This document shows positions 33,523 through 41,638 of a stretch of 64,000 nucleotides of DNA, in pieces. The stretch's first letter is position 1. Every line of letters begins with the position of its first letter. Position numbers and translations under genes: made by a program. The stretch spans positions 1 through 64,000 of the forward strand of contig NZ_SWLG01000016.1 of NCBI RefSeq assembly GCF_005747095.1. Direction: 5' to 3'. The notes beneath the pieces were generated by a model, which worked only from the letters and a program-made list of their open reading frames with translations, searched no databases and had not been told where the DNA came from. The stretch is from Exobacillus caeni (GTDB lineage Bacteria; Bacillota; Bacilli; Bacillales; Guptibacillaceae).

Positions 33523-36500
33523 CTATACTTCTCTTGCGAATGGTCGTACATGTTTTTGTTCCCCTTGTGTTCTTTCATCGACATTTCCGGACCTCTGTAA
33601 TTTGTTCCAGCCTACCAATACTCCCCATGCTGCAAAGAAGAAGGCCTTCCACACGATTAAAGTCATAAACGGAAGATAGATTGTTCTTTGTAACCATAGA
33701 AGGAATAAAGGCTTTGTTTTTTCTTTTTCAAGCTTAAAGGAATAAAAAGTAACGATATAGTCTATTAGCAAAAAGATTCCAAAATAGATGAACAACTTCG
33801 ATGAACCCTGTAATAATCCAACCAGGATGGATAAGCCCATTAATGGTGATGCTGCCTGGAGAATATAAGAAAACCATGCATTGGGCATTCCGATAAACCC
33901 AAGCGATTTAGTTTTTTTATTAAATAAACAATCTTTGTGTTTCCATAAGCATTGCAGCATTCCGTACGACCAGCGAAACCGTTGTTTCATAAAGCTTCGC
34001 AGATCCTCTGGTGCTTCGGTAAAAGCCAGGGCGTTTTCTTCATATGCAACCTGATATCCTTTTTTCAGTAGTTTAATTGTTATATCAGCATCTTCTGCCA
34101 GTGTGTCATCATCAAGAAAGCCAACCTCTTGAATTGCTTGCTTTCTCCATGCCCCTACCGCACCAGGGACTACCGTTACACAGTTAAGCTTGCTGAATGC
34201 TCGCCTTTCCAGGTTAAAACCAGTTACATATTCAATATGCTGTGACAGTGTTAGTAAGTTTCTAACATTTCCTACTTTTACATTTCCTGAAACAGCTCCT
34301 ACCAATGGGTTTTCAAAATGGCGCACCAATTGTGATATGGCATTTTTTGATAGTATCGTGTCTGCATCGATTGTAATAACAATATCACCTGACGATTCTT
34401 TGAATCCCCGGTTCACTGCAGAGGATTTTCCTCCGTTGGGCTTTTGGATTAAACGTACTCTTTTATCTTCTCCAAATTCAGTTGTCACCACTTTTGCTGT
34501 GCTATCTTTTGATCCATCATCTACGACAATAATTTCAAGATTTTTATAGGTGCTTTTTAAAATGGAGCGAATTGTCTGGCCAATTACTGTTTCTTCGTTA
34601 AATGCAGCTATCACTACACTTACCGTAGAATCTGTTTTATCGGGTATAAGTTTACTAGTCTTTCCTTTTATCTTTTGCTTATAGCTGAAAATAAATAAGA
34701 TGATTAGCCGAATGATCCCGATTCCAATAAGTAGAGAGAACAAACCTGTCATTATTTTAGAAAATTTAACCTGAAAGAAAGTCCCGACTGCTGTCACATA
34801 ATTTAACGACGATTCTTTTTCTTTTACCGGAGGCATCATTTCCTCTCTTTTTTTATTGATAAGATCACCGATCGATACAAAGGTATATCCTTTTTCCCTT
34901 AGCTTTTCGATTATGATAGGAAGTGCCTCAATAGTATGCGAGCGATCTCCACCTGAATCATGTAACAGGATAATATTACCGTTGTTTATTTCATCCATGG
35001 CTCCATCGACAATTTCTTTTGTTGAATCAGCTTCCCAGTCCCGGGGATCAATTAAGGAACCTACCAGGTAATACCCCATCTCCTGAGCTTTGACTACATG
35101 GCCGATCGGTTTAGTAGATGGGCCAATATCAGGCGTATAAGGGGGACGGAAAAGATTTGTAGATACACCAGTGAACTTTTGGATAACTCGCTGTGTCGAG
35201 TTAAGCTCTAGCTTTGTTTCCATGTTGTCTTTTGCCAGTCGAGCGTGGCTGTAAGTATGATTACCAATTTCATGCCCTTCATCTACGATACGCTTTAAAA
35301 CGTTTGGATTAGCCACTGCATTTTCTCCGACCACGAAGAAAGAACCTTTAACACCATACTTCTTAAGAATATCCAGAACTTTTGGTGTGTACTCCGCGCT
35401 TGGACCGTCGTCAAAGGAGAGGACAACCTGCTTACCTGTTGCTTTTCCGTATCGTTTGACAACCACCGGTGATGGCAAATCACTGTACCTTTCTCTTAAA
35501 ATAATACCATCATTAATCTCAAAATTTCGGCTGCCACTCTTTTCTGTAGATTTTATTTTTACAATTTCTCCTTCGCCTTCTGATCTGCCAGCCAATCCTC
35601 TATCTATCGATTCCATTTGTTCAATCACTTTATTCAACTTGTTCGGTTGTTTAAGTATTTTCCATACTCCCGGGTCCTCGGTTCCTGAATTTTGAAGAGC
35701 GATTCCGCTGACACCGAACTCTTTTGCCGCTTTTACCTGGTTTAAAAAAGTAGCAGCGTCAAGAAACCACATAATATGATCCTCTCCATTTTTCCGGTAC
35801 CGAACATAAGGATTATAAGATTCTTTATCCCACTGAATCTGCAGATGGAATTCGTTACTCATTTCCATTAGTTTGGAGTAAGTAACACTTTCCCCCTGGC
35901 CGCCTGTTGTTTCGTTCCAATCATACCCTTCATTTCTTAAACTGATCACTAATTTATCTGGAGGAATGTCCAAATTATTTAATTTACTTATAAACCATCC
36001 CTGTGCAGCAAGAGGGCCTCTTATAGTTGTATTGTTATGCTGGTTGGTCATGTGAACAATTGTTCTGTCCGTATAATCAGCTAAAGATTCGATATCACTG
36101 CTTATGCTATCCATCTGGACGCTCCGGGTAACTTTAAGGTTTGACGTGTGGAATAATGTATATAGTTCTTTAAAAAAATCCTTTAATTTTTTTTGATCGT
36201 CCCTGTTAACCCCTTCGAAATTTATATTAATTCCGTTATAACCGTTTTCCTTAACTGCCATCTCTAACTTTTTAATGAAAGCTACTCTCGTATTGGAAGT
36301 GGATAGCATGTTATGTAATGCCTTTTCTGATCCAGGTCTCAGACTGGGTATGATTTCTACACCTTTCTTTTTAGCAGCATTGTCTATTTTTTTGTCGGGT
36401 GTAACCGTGATCGATAAATCGTTCTCCAGCTGAAACCAATCTGGTATTACAGAACCTATGCTATCCATATTTTTAATAAAGTGTTTTTTATTATCACCTT

Positions 36501-36864
36501 CATAATAAAATCCGTAAGTATCATTGTCCTGTATTAATAGCGGTTTTTCTACTCTCTTTTTTAATATACTGGTACTCTCATTATTCCAGTCGTCTATTTT
36601 TTCTACCGGTTCATTGACCGGTGTAACCATTCCATGTTCAAGACCAAGTGCATTTAAATGTGGCGTTCTCGTGATACTAAGACCAATCATCATTATTAGT
36701 GCCACCAGGCATACCATGGAAAAAAGAGAGTAATCTTTAATTTTTGACCTTCTTTCACCGTTTATATCTTGAAAGATAAATTGTTGCTTTTTCTCTTCTT
36801 TTTGGGTAGCAGCACTATTATAGTTATAATTAGTAAATAACCAGATTGTTAACTTCTTTAGCAA
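33523..36864 (-). CDS. GH18-like / NodB deacetylase / GT2 synthase fusion for a second exopolysaccharide
   Basis: 1113 residues in order: cytosolic tail, membrane helix (about 46-65), GH18-like barrel (about 110-420), NodB deacetylase (about 475-665), membrane helix (about 700-722), processive GT2 (about 740-1000), and three to four C-terminal helices. The GH18 active-site strand reads GYNGININFEGV, where the usual DxDxE is reduced to NxNFE. NodB motifs are intact: LSFDDGPS, NHTYSH, FRPPY, DPRDWE and LLHDSG. GT2 motifs are DDGSKDST, TIDADT, LAEDAD and QRFRW, as in IcaA/PgaC, NodC and HasA. This places synthesis and extracellular deacetylation or cleavage of a GlcNAc-type polymer in one chain. 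A perfect SinR-like operator lies 40 bp upstream. Confidence 0.85.
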   Translation of the reverse strand: MLKKLTIWLFTNYNYNSAATQKEEKKQQFIFQDINGERRSKIKDYSLFSMVCLVALIMMIGLSITRTPHLNALGLEHGMVTPVNEPVEKIDDWNNESTSILKKRVEKPLLIQDNDTYGFYYEGDNKKHFIKNMDSIGSVIPDWFQLENDLSITVTPDKKIDNAAKKKGVEIIPSLRPGSEKALHNMLSTSNTRVAFIKKLEMAVKENGYNGININFEGVNRDDQKKLKDFFKELYTLFHTSNLKVTRSVQMDSISSDIESLADYTDRTIVHMTNQHNNTTIRGPLAAQGWFISKLNNLDIPPDKLVISLRNEGYDWNETTGGQGESVTYSKLMEMSNEFHLQIQWDKESYNPYVRYRKNGEDHIMWFLDAATFLNQVKAAKEFGVSGIALQNSGTEDPGVWKILKQPNKLNKVIEQMESIDRGLAGRSEGEGEIVKIKSTEKSGSRNFEINDGIILRERYSDLPSPVVVKRYGKATGKQVVLSFDDGPSAEYTPKVLDILKKYGVKGSFFVVGENAVANPNVLKRIVDEGHEIGNHTYSHARLAKDNMETKLELNSTQRVIQKFTGVSTNLFRPPYTPDIGPSTKPIGHVVKAQEMGYYLVGSLIDPRDWEADSTKEIVDGAMDEINNGNIILLHDSGGDRSHTIEALPIIIEKLREKGYTFVSIGDLINKKREEMMPPVKEKESSLNYVTAVGTFFQVKFSKIMTGLFSLLIGIGIIRLIILFIFSYKQKIKGKTSKLIPDKTDSTVSVVIAAFNEETVIGQTIRSILKSTYKNLEIIVVDDGSKDSTAKVVTTEFGEDKRVRLIQKPNGGKSSAVNRGFKESSGDIVITIDADTILSKNAISQLVRHFENPLVGAVSGNVKVGNVRNLLTLSQHIEYVTGFNLERRAFSKLNCVTVVPGAVGAWRKQAIQEVGFLDDDTLAEDADITIKLLKKGYQVAYEENALAFTEAPEDLRSFMKQRFRWSYGMLQCLWKHKDCLFNKKTKSLGFIGMPNAWFSYILQAASPLMGLSILVGLLQGSSKLFIYFGIFLLIDYIVTFYSFKLEKEKTKPLFLLWLQRTIYLPFMTLIVWKAFFFAAWGVLVGWNKLQRSGNVDERTQGEQKHVRPFAREV

Positions 36865-36903
36865 TGTTTATCCTCCTATTCTTACTTTTCCGCAATCCAT
36901 CAT

Positions 36904-36919
36904 GTTCCTTATTAAGAAC
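36904..36919. promoter_or_regulatory. SinR-like operator upstream of the GH18/NodB/GT2 gene
   Basis: GTTCCTTATTAAGAAC fits GTTC-N8-GAAC exactly, 40 bp before the start codon. A further half-site pair, AAGAACGAAC, lies at 36965-36974. Confidence 0.6.
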
Positions 36920-36983
36920 AAAGTTGCAGTATTTACCGATATTAAGATTATTAAACATTTTATTAAGAACGAACAGGGATGTC

Positions 36984-37901
36984 TTATTTTATTTGCTTAT
37001 AAAACCTGACATAGTCAATTTTATATAGTTGAGGAAATTCTGTCTTTTGATCAGGATTACCTGGCCATTCTCCACCCACTGCAGTGTTTAAATACAAAAA
37101 CATCGGTACATCAGGAGAGAATTCTTCGGTTTCAAAAGTCACTTGTTCATCGACAAGCCATTTTACTTTCTTTGGACTCCATTCAATAGAAAAGGTGTGA
37201 AGTCCCTTTGAGAAATCAGGCCCTTTATAGGTATTGTAGGCTCTCTTCTTTTTCCCATTTTCATCATACCAGTGCATTACCGCCCAGTATTCTTCCGGCT
37301 TATGCCCCAGATTTTCCATCACATCTATTTCTGGAAGTCCGTTTGAGGTTGCAGGGAGTGTCCAAATTGCCGGAAACATTCCTTTTCCAACAGGTAATCT
37401 AGCCCTGACTACAAGCTTTCCATATTTAAAAGTAAATTTATCTTCTGTTGTAACTGCACCAGAGGTATAAGGTTTATGTTTATAATTTTTATCGTCGCTT
37501 TTCAATTGAAGAAATCCATCTTTTACAAAAACGTTCTCAGGAATGTAATATTGTAGTTCTTCATTTTTTTCTGATTCCCAAAACACTTTATTCCATTTGG
37601 TTTGATCAAGCTCTTTAGCGTTGAATTCATCATGCCAGACCAGCTTCCATTTTTCGTTATCCACTACATCATTTGTAACGGTAAGATCGAAATTGGTACC
37701 ATTTGTTGAAAAGCCTTTTCTTATATCTGCTTTTGAAGCATTCACACTTTCAATTTCACTATTAAGAACATCAAAATGCACTGTCTCCGTCATATCTTTT
37801 CCCAACACTCGCCTCTCATCACCTACTTGTACCAAATTACTTTTATAAATAAAGATTCCTACAAGCAAGAAAAGAATTATATAACGAACGAACTTCATCA
37901 T
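36984..37901 (-). CDS. Secreted or membrane-anchored GH16 beta-glucanase
   Basis: 305 residues from the ATG at 37901, chosen because AAGGAGG is well placed; the frame extends ten residues further. The N-terminus is an uncleaved signal or anchor (FVRYIILFLLVGIFIYKS). The GH16 domain fills about residues 95-305, with WKLVWHDEFNAKELDQTKW at its start and the catalytic LPEIDVMENLG motif (EIDxxE), followed by GLHTFSIEWSPKKVKWLVD. GH16 enzymes cut beta-1,3 or beta-1,3-1,4 glucans and related polymers. It lies about 120 bp upstream of, and on the same strand as, the polysaccharide synthase fusion, with its own SinR-like operator, so it may process a matrix polymer. Confidence 0.85.
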   Translation of the reverse strand: MMKFVRYIILFLLVGIFIYKSNLVQVGDERRVLGKDMTETVHFDVLNSEIESVNASKADIRKGFSTNGTNFDLTVTNDVVDNEKWKLVWHDEFNAKELDQTKWNKVFWESEKNEELQYYIPENVFVKDGFLQLKSDDKNYKHKPYTSGAVTTEDKFTFKYGKLVVRARLPVGKGMFPAIWTLPATSNGLPEIDVMENLGHKPEEYWAVMHWYDENGKKKRAYNTYKGPDFSKGLHTFSIEWSPKKVKWLVDEQVTFETEEFSPDVPMFLYLNTAVGGEWPGNPDQKTEFPQLYKIDYVRFYKQIK

Positions 37902-38004
37902 ATCTCCTCCTTTTTTGTTGTTATAATGCACACACTCTCATTAAAGTTGCATACCTTTTTATAGCCAGTTATGATCAAAGAAAAATCAAATTGGACGCCT
38001 TTTT

Positions 38005-38020
38005 GTTCTTGATAATGAAC
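38005..38020. promoter_or_regulatory. SinR-like operator upstream of the GH16 gene
   Basis: GTTCTTGATAATGAAC fits GTTC-N8-GAAC exactly, about 105 bp before the chosen start codon. Confidence 0.6.
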
Positions 38021-38048
38021 AAAACCACCTAAATATGTATCTAATATA

Positions 38049-38087
38049 GAACTACCCCGGTTTCAGAAATATGAAACGGGGTAGTTC
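38049..38087 (+). terminator. Strong hairpin upstream of the GH16 gene
   Basis: GAACTACCCCG and CGGGGTAGTTC close a long stem (with one bulged G) and TTTCA/TGAAA extends it. A T-rich run follows only on the plus strand, yet no plus-strand gene precedes it. It may terminate unseen antisense transcription or mark the end of a lost gene. Confidence 0.55.
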
Positions 38088-38175
38088 TATATTTTATTTT
38101 TTTATTCTCCGCTATTTTCTATGCCCTGTATTGTCAGTATTTTTAGTGTTAACGCCACTATTATCCGTTTTGTTG

Positions 38176-38462
38176 CTACAATAAGTGATCAACCTGAATC
38201 CAACCAGAGACCTTTTGAGTTTGAACGTTAGATTCTTTTAATTAGACTTCTTGCTTTGTTTGAGACCAGTCCCATTGACTTAAAAATTTCATTGCTTCAC
38301 TTTCAACAAAAATTTCGTTATTCTTGGAGGTCTTGATCAAACCCTGACCACTGTTATTTTTTGCATTGAATTCTTCGATATTACCTTCTTTCCCGTTCAT
38401 GCGGTCATCAACAAAATCCCTAAGAGCGAAACAGCAACTTTAAAAAGAAAATCCCTTTTCAT
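38176..38462 (-). pseudogene. Decayed gene for a secreted protein
   Basis: The ATG at 38462, with GGGGAG upstream, opens a signal-peptide-like sequence (KRDFLFKVAVSLLGILLMTA) that runs into TGA. The coding sense continues in another frame (EGNIEEFNAKNNSGQGLIKT, then EAMKFLSQWDWSQTKQEV) to a TAA and on in the same frame (LKESNVQTQKVSGWIQVDHL) to a stop at 38176. It needs a frameshift and two stops repaired to make a protein. The LMTA before the first stop resembles a lipobox. The family is not recognisable. Confidence 0.55.
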
Positions 38463-38844
38463 TTTTGTCAACACTCCCCTGTCATAGATTGTGTTAAGAC
38501 CGCCCTATAATCAATGGTTGCGGTCACTTAGAGCATATCAACCGAATGAAAAAAATGGTGCAAATTTACCGACTCTTAACACAGGCTTTAGGTAGTTAAC
38601 AAAACAATAAGTTTTTCTAAATTGATAGCGTTATGGGATTATAACCGTCAAGAATAGAATTGTAAGTGGTCTGAGGAGGTACCTAAGAATTCACAAGACA
38701 GCAGAGGTTTATTGGGTAAATTTTAACTTTGTTATCCGAATGGATCGAAATACTGTCAGGAAAAACTTTTATTGTCAAACAGTCAAGAATACGAGCGAAA
38801 TAATGAATCTCCAGCCAGGTTTCAGAATGCCGCATTCCGGCAAC
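38463..38844. other. Gene-free stretch with a possible transposase relic
   Basis: About 380 bp without an intact gene. A plus-strand frame from about 38686 reads RYLRIHKTAEVYWVNFNF, then IRMDRNTVRKNF. The RMDRNTVRK segment resembles the helix-turn-helix of IS21-type transposases. There is no start codon, no inverted repeats and no second gene, so this is at most a heavily decayed insertion sequence. Confidence 0.25.
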
Positions 38845-38876
38845 ACAAAAGCCAGCCGAAAGTAACGGCTGGCTCC
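38845..38876 (-). terminator. Terminator of the spoIIID-mbl-fabZ region
   Basis: On the minus strand AGCCAGCCG and CGGCTGGCT form a perfect nine-pair stem followed by TTTTTGTG, six bases after the fabZ stop. Confidence 0.85.
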
Positions 38877-38881
38877 ATTAG

Positions 38882-39316
38882 CTATTCTTTTTTATCGCCT
38901 AAAGCAAACATGATCTCCGTTTCGCAAGCCACTTCGCCATCTACATAAGCGATTCCTTTTCCTTTACCCATCGGACCGCGAACTTTCGTCATCTCCACTT
39001 CAAGACGAAGCTGGTCGCCAGGCTTCACTTGCTTTTTGAAACGGCACTTATCTATGCCCGTGAAGAAGGCGAGGCGTCCCTGGTTTTCTTCTTTTTTTAG
39101 CATCGCAACTGCACCGACCTGAGCGAGAGCTTCCACGATCAGTACGCCTGGCATAACAGGATAATCTGGAAAATGGCCATTGAAGAACTCTTCATTCGCT
39201 GAGACATTTTTAATGCCGATCGCTTTTTTACCTTCTTCTACTTCCAGGATGCGGTCCACTAACAAGAATGGATAGCGATGCGGTATGATTTCTTTGATTT
39301 GCTGTGTATCTAACAT
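38882..39316 (-). CDS. fabZ: 3-hydroxyacyl-ACP dehydratase
   Basis: 144 residues from the ATG at 39316, which has GGAGG seven bases upstream. [11 protein letters not shown] near the N-terminus and [20 protein letters not shown] (about 46-65) hold the catalytic His and Glu of the FabZ hot-dog fold. It dehydrates 3-hydroxyacyl-ACP in fatty acid elongation. The gene order spoIIID-mbl-(small membrane gene)-fabZ resembles B. subtilis, where flhO and flhP lie between; they are absent here. Confidence 0.95.
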   Translation of the reverse strand: MLDTQQIKEIIPHRYPFLLVDRILEVEEGKKAIGIKNVSANEEFFNGHFPDYPVMPGVLIVEALAQVGAVAMLKKEENQGRLAFFTGIDKCRFKKQVKPGDQLRLEVEMTKVRGPMGKGKGIAYVDGEVACETEIMFALGDKKE

Positions 39317-39408
39317 GTAATTTCCTCCAGTCATTTTTATAATTATGTACAGAAAAAGAGGGAGCGTTGTCCCTCTTACTATTCTAACAAAGTCTTCACT
39401 TTTTAAGT

Positions 39409-39693
39409 TTATTTTTCCTTTTTCACGATATCAACGATTTTTTGCCATGTTTCTTTATGGAAGACATCCTGCGGATCGCCTTCCCCTATAACACCGTATC
39501 CGATCATGGCACCAGCAGCAAGACTTATGAAAAGTAAAACAATCACAACAATAACACGAAGCCAGATTGGAATTAAACGAATCCTCGGCTTTTTCTCTCC
39601 TTGAGATTTCGTTTTCTTTTCTTCTCGTGACTTTGGTTGATCTTCAACGGAATTATTCACTTGTTCATTTTGTAATTCTTGTTTTTCGTTCAT
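39409..39693 (-). CDS. EpuA-like small membrane protein (often annotated as RNA polymerase beta subunit)
   Basis: 94 residues. The first 40 are polar and highly charged with [15 protein letters not shown]; a single membrane helix (about 46-68, ending in a GAMIGYGV motif) follows, then [20 protein letters not shown]. The helix plus the G-DP-DVF-ETW-HI pattern is that of the EpuA family. Its usual database name, RNA polymerase subunit beta, is misleading, because it is not RpoB. Function is unknown; it sits 66 bp from mbl and 92 bp from fabZ. Confidence 0.75.
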   Translation of the reverse strand: MNEKQELQNEQVNNSVEDQPKSREEKKTKSQGEKKPRIRLIPIWLRVIVVIVLLFISLAAGAMIGYGVIGEGDPQDVFHKETWQKIVDIVKKEK

Positions 39694-39759
39694 ATTAACA
39701 CCCTCGAATAATAAACAAGACTAAAGGCCTATTAAATGTTTACCCCTTGCTTGTCCAAC

Positions 39760-40761
39760 TTAACCCAGCTTTTTGCGGGCAATTTTATCCATATGCTCAA
39801 GCATCAATCCAGTTCCTTTTGCAACACAGGACATCGGTTCTTCCGCTACCATCACAGGAACCATCAATTCTTCTGAGAATAATTGTTCTATTCCATGCAG
39901 AAGAGCTCCGCCACCGGTTAAAATGACACCGCGGTCGATAATATCAGCCGAAAGCTCAGGCGGTGTTCTTTCAAGTACACTCTTTGCCGCTTGCACAATA
40001 TATGCGACAGATTCCTCAAGCGCTTCCTGAATTTCAGTTGAATTGATCGTAACTGTCTTAGGCAATCCGGAAACCATATCCCTTCCCCGGATGTCCATCT
40101 CTTCATACCGACTCCCTGGAAATACCGTTGCCACATTGATCTTCAACTGTTCTGCTGTTCGTTCCCCGATCAATAGCTTGTACTTTTTCTTAATATAATC
40201 CGTAATTTCCTGGTCAAACTTGTCCCCTGCAAGCTTAATGGAAGAGGCGGTGACAATATCGCCCATTGAAAGAACTGCGACATCAGTCGTTCCACCGCCT
40301 ATGTCCACAACCATATTTCCGCTTGGCTGGAAGATATCCATTCCGGCACCGATTGCAGCGACCTTTGGTTCTTCTTCTAAGAAAATTTGCTTACCGCCGC
40401 TCTTCTCGGCAGCTTCCTTGATGGCTTTCTTCTCAACGGAAGTAATATTGGTTGGTGTACAGATTAAAATGCGGGGTTTTGCTAAAAATCCTTTCACATT
40501 GATCTTGTTCAGAAAGTGTTTTAGCATGGCTTCGGTAATATCGAAATCTGCAATAACGCCGTCTTTTAACGGACGAATCGCAACGATGTTTCCAGGTGTC
40601 CGGCCAACCATCTGCCTTGCTTCTTCACCAACAGCAAGCGCTCTCCCTGTATTCGTATCAATAGCGACAACAGAAGGTTCGTTTAACACAATGCCCCTTC
40701 CTTTGACATAGATTAGTACATTCGCTGTACCAAGGTCTATTCCTATATCACGAGAAAACAT
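39760..40761 (-). CDS. mbl: MreB-like rod-shape protein Mbl
   Basis: 333 residues. The actin-fold phosphate 1 loop is DIGIDLGTANVLIYVKGRGI at the N-terminus, with VVDIGGGTTDVAVLS (about 155-169) as phosphate 2 and GVILTGGGALLHGI (about 283-296) as the adenosine motif. Length and the neighbouring spoIIID identify it as Mbl rather than MreB or MreBH. It polymerises beneath the membrane and guides cylindrical wall synthesis. Confidence 0.95.
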   Translation of the reverse strand: MFSRDIGIDLGTANVLIYVKGRGIVLNEPSVVAIDTNTGRALAVGEEARQMVGRTPGNIVAIRPLKDGVIADFDITEAMLKHFLNKINVKGFLAKPRILICTPTNITSVEKKAIKEAAEKSGGKQIFLEEEPKVAAIGAGMDIFQPSGNMVVDIGGGTTDVAVLSMGDIVTASSIKLAGDKFDQEITDYIKKKYKLLIGERTAEQLKINVATVFPGSRYEEMDIRGRDMVSGLPKTVTINSTEIQEALEESVAYIVQAAKSVLERTPPELSADIIDRGVILTGGGALLHGIEQLFSEELMVPVMVAEEPMSCVAKGTGLMLEHMDKIARKKLG

Positions 40762-40899
40762 TCCTTTTCCTCCCTGTATTACATCAGTTCATCTATGGTA
40801 GAGTGTCCTAGTATGCATATTATATCCATTTATATATTGTAGCATAATTTTCTGCAAGGGAAGAGATTCTTTTAGAAAAATTTGTCGCTTTTTAGAACT

Positions 40900-41178
40900 T
40901 TATTTTACGGCGGGTTGTTCTTCCTTCTCAGAGTCCTTTCGATATTTTATTCTTGTTGCCTCTCCACCACGTAGATGGCGGATCGATTTATGATACTCCA
41001 GAATATCTTTCACTTCGTTTGCCAGGTCTGGATTGATCTCAGGAAGTCGTTCAGTCAGGTCTTTGTGAACAGTGCTTTTTGAAACTCCAAATTCCTTGGC
41101 GATAACCCTCACCGTTTTTTTCGTCTCCACGATGTATTTACCTATCTTGATGGTTCGCTCTTTGATGTAATCGTGCAC
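40900..41178 (-). CDS. spoIIID: Sporulation transcription factor SpoIIID
   Basis: 92 residues starting at a GTG with GGGAGGCGAG upstream. The sequence from HDYIKERTIKIGKYIVETKK to the helix-turn-helix VRVIAKEFGVSKSTVHKDLT and the basic tail (IRHLRGGEATRIKYRKD) is nearly identical in pattern to B. subtilis SpoIIID. It acts in the mother cell, activating and repressing sigma-E-dependent genes. The downstream neighbour mbl is conserved. Confidence 0.97.
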   Translation of the reverse strand: MHDYIKERTIKIGKYIVETKKTVRVIAKEFGVSKSTVHKDLTERLPEINPDLANEVKDILEYHKSIRHLRGGEATRIKYRKDSEKEEQPAVK

Positions 41179-41586
41179 ACCACTCGCCTCCCTAAATTGG
41201 ATGTGAGAGATGCGAAATGAGACTTTTCAGTGATCACGCTACGAAGTAACTCATCGAGTCGCTCATCTAGGTGTCAATTAAATGTGCGCAAAAAACACTT
41301 CGAAGCCTTACCACAACTTCTCACCTCTGCCCCTCAATTACTAAGTTTTGTAACATTTTATTAAGGGAGAATGAGTTATATACCAAAAAGTCAAGAGGGA
41401 CAAGGGATTTATTTGAATTTTTGTGTAAAAGGATAAGTTGAAGGGAAATTTGTTTTTGTGATGTAAAATGCTTTTGATTCACAAAGATATTGTTAACATA
41501 CAAAGGCGGCTATGTTTTAAGTACATCTTATAGCGAATATTCAGATGGCGCGGGAGTATTAGTTAAGCAAGTACTTACTATTTCTT
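41179..41586. other. Intergenic region upstream of spoIIID
   Basis: No supported gene. It must contain the spoIIID promoter, but I could not identify a convincing sigma-E motif. A plus-strand frame (TYKGGYVLSTSYSEYSDGAG) near 41500 lacks a ribosome binding site and runs into the terminator. Confidence 0.5.
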
Positions 41587-41638
41587 CTAATAAAAATGGC
41601 GTACAAACCTATTTCTGTTTGTACGCCATTTTTATTAG
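41587..41638. terminator. Terminator of the M48 peptidase gene
   Basis: AATGGCGTACAAAC and GTTTGTACGCCATT form a perfect 14-pair stem flanked on both sides by A/T runs, so it works in either direction. Confidence 0.85.

Noticed and set aside
40220-40711. 163-codon plus-strand frame opposite mbl
   Set aside because: Antisense shadow of mbl; product shows no family pattern.
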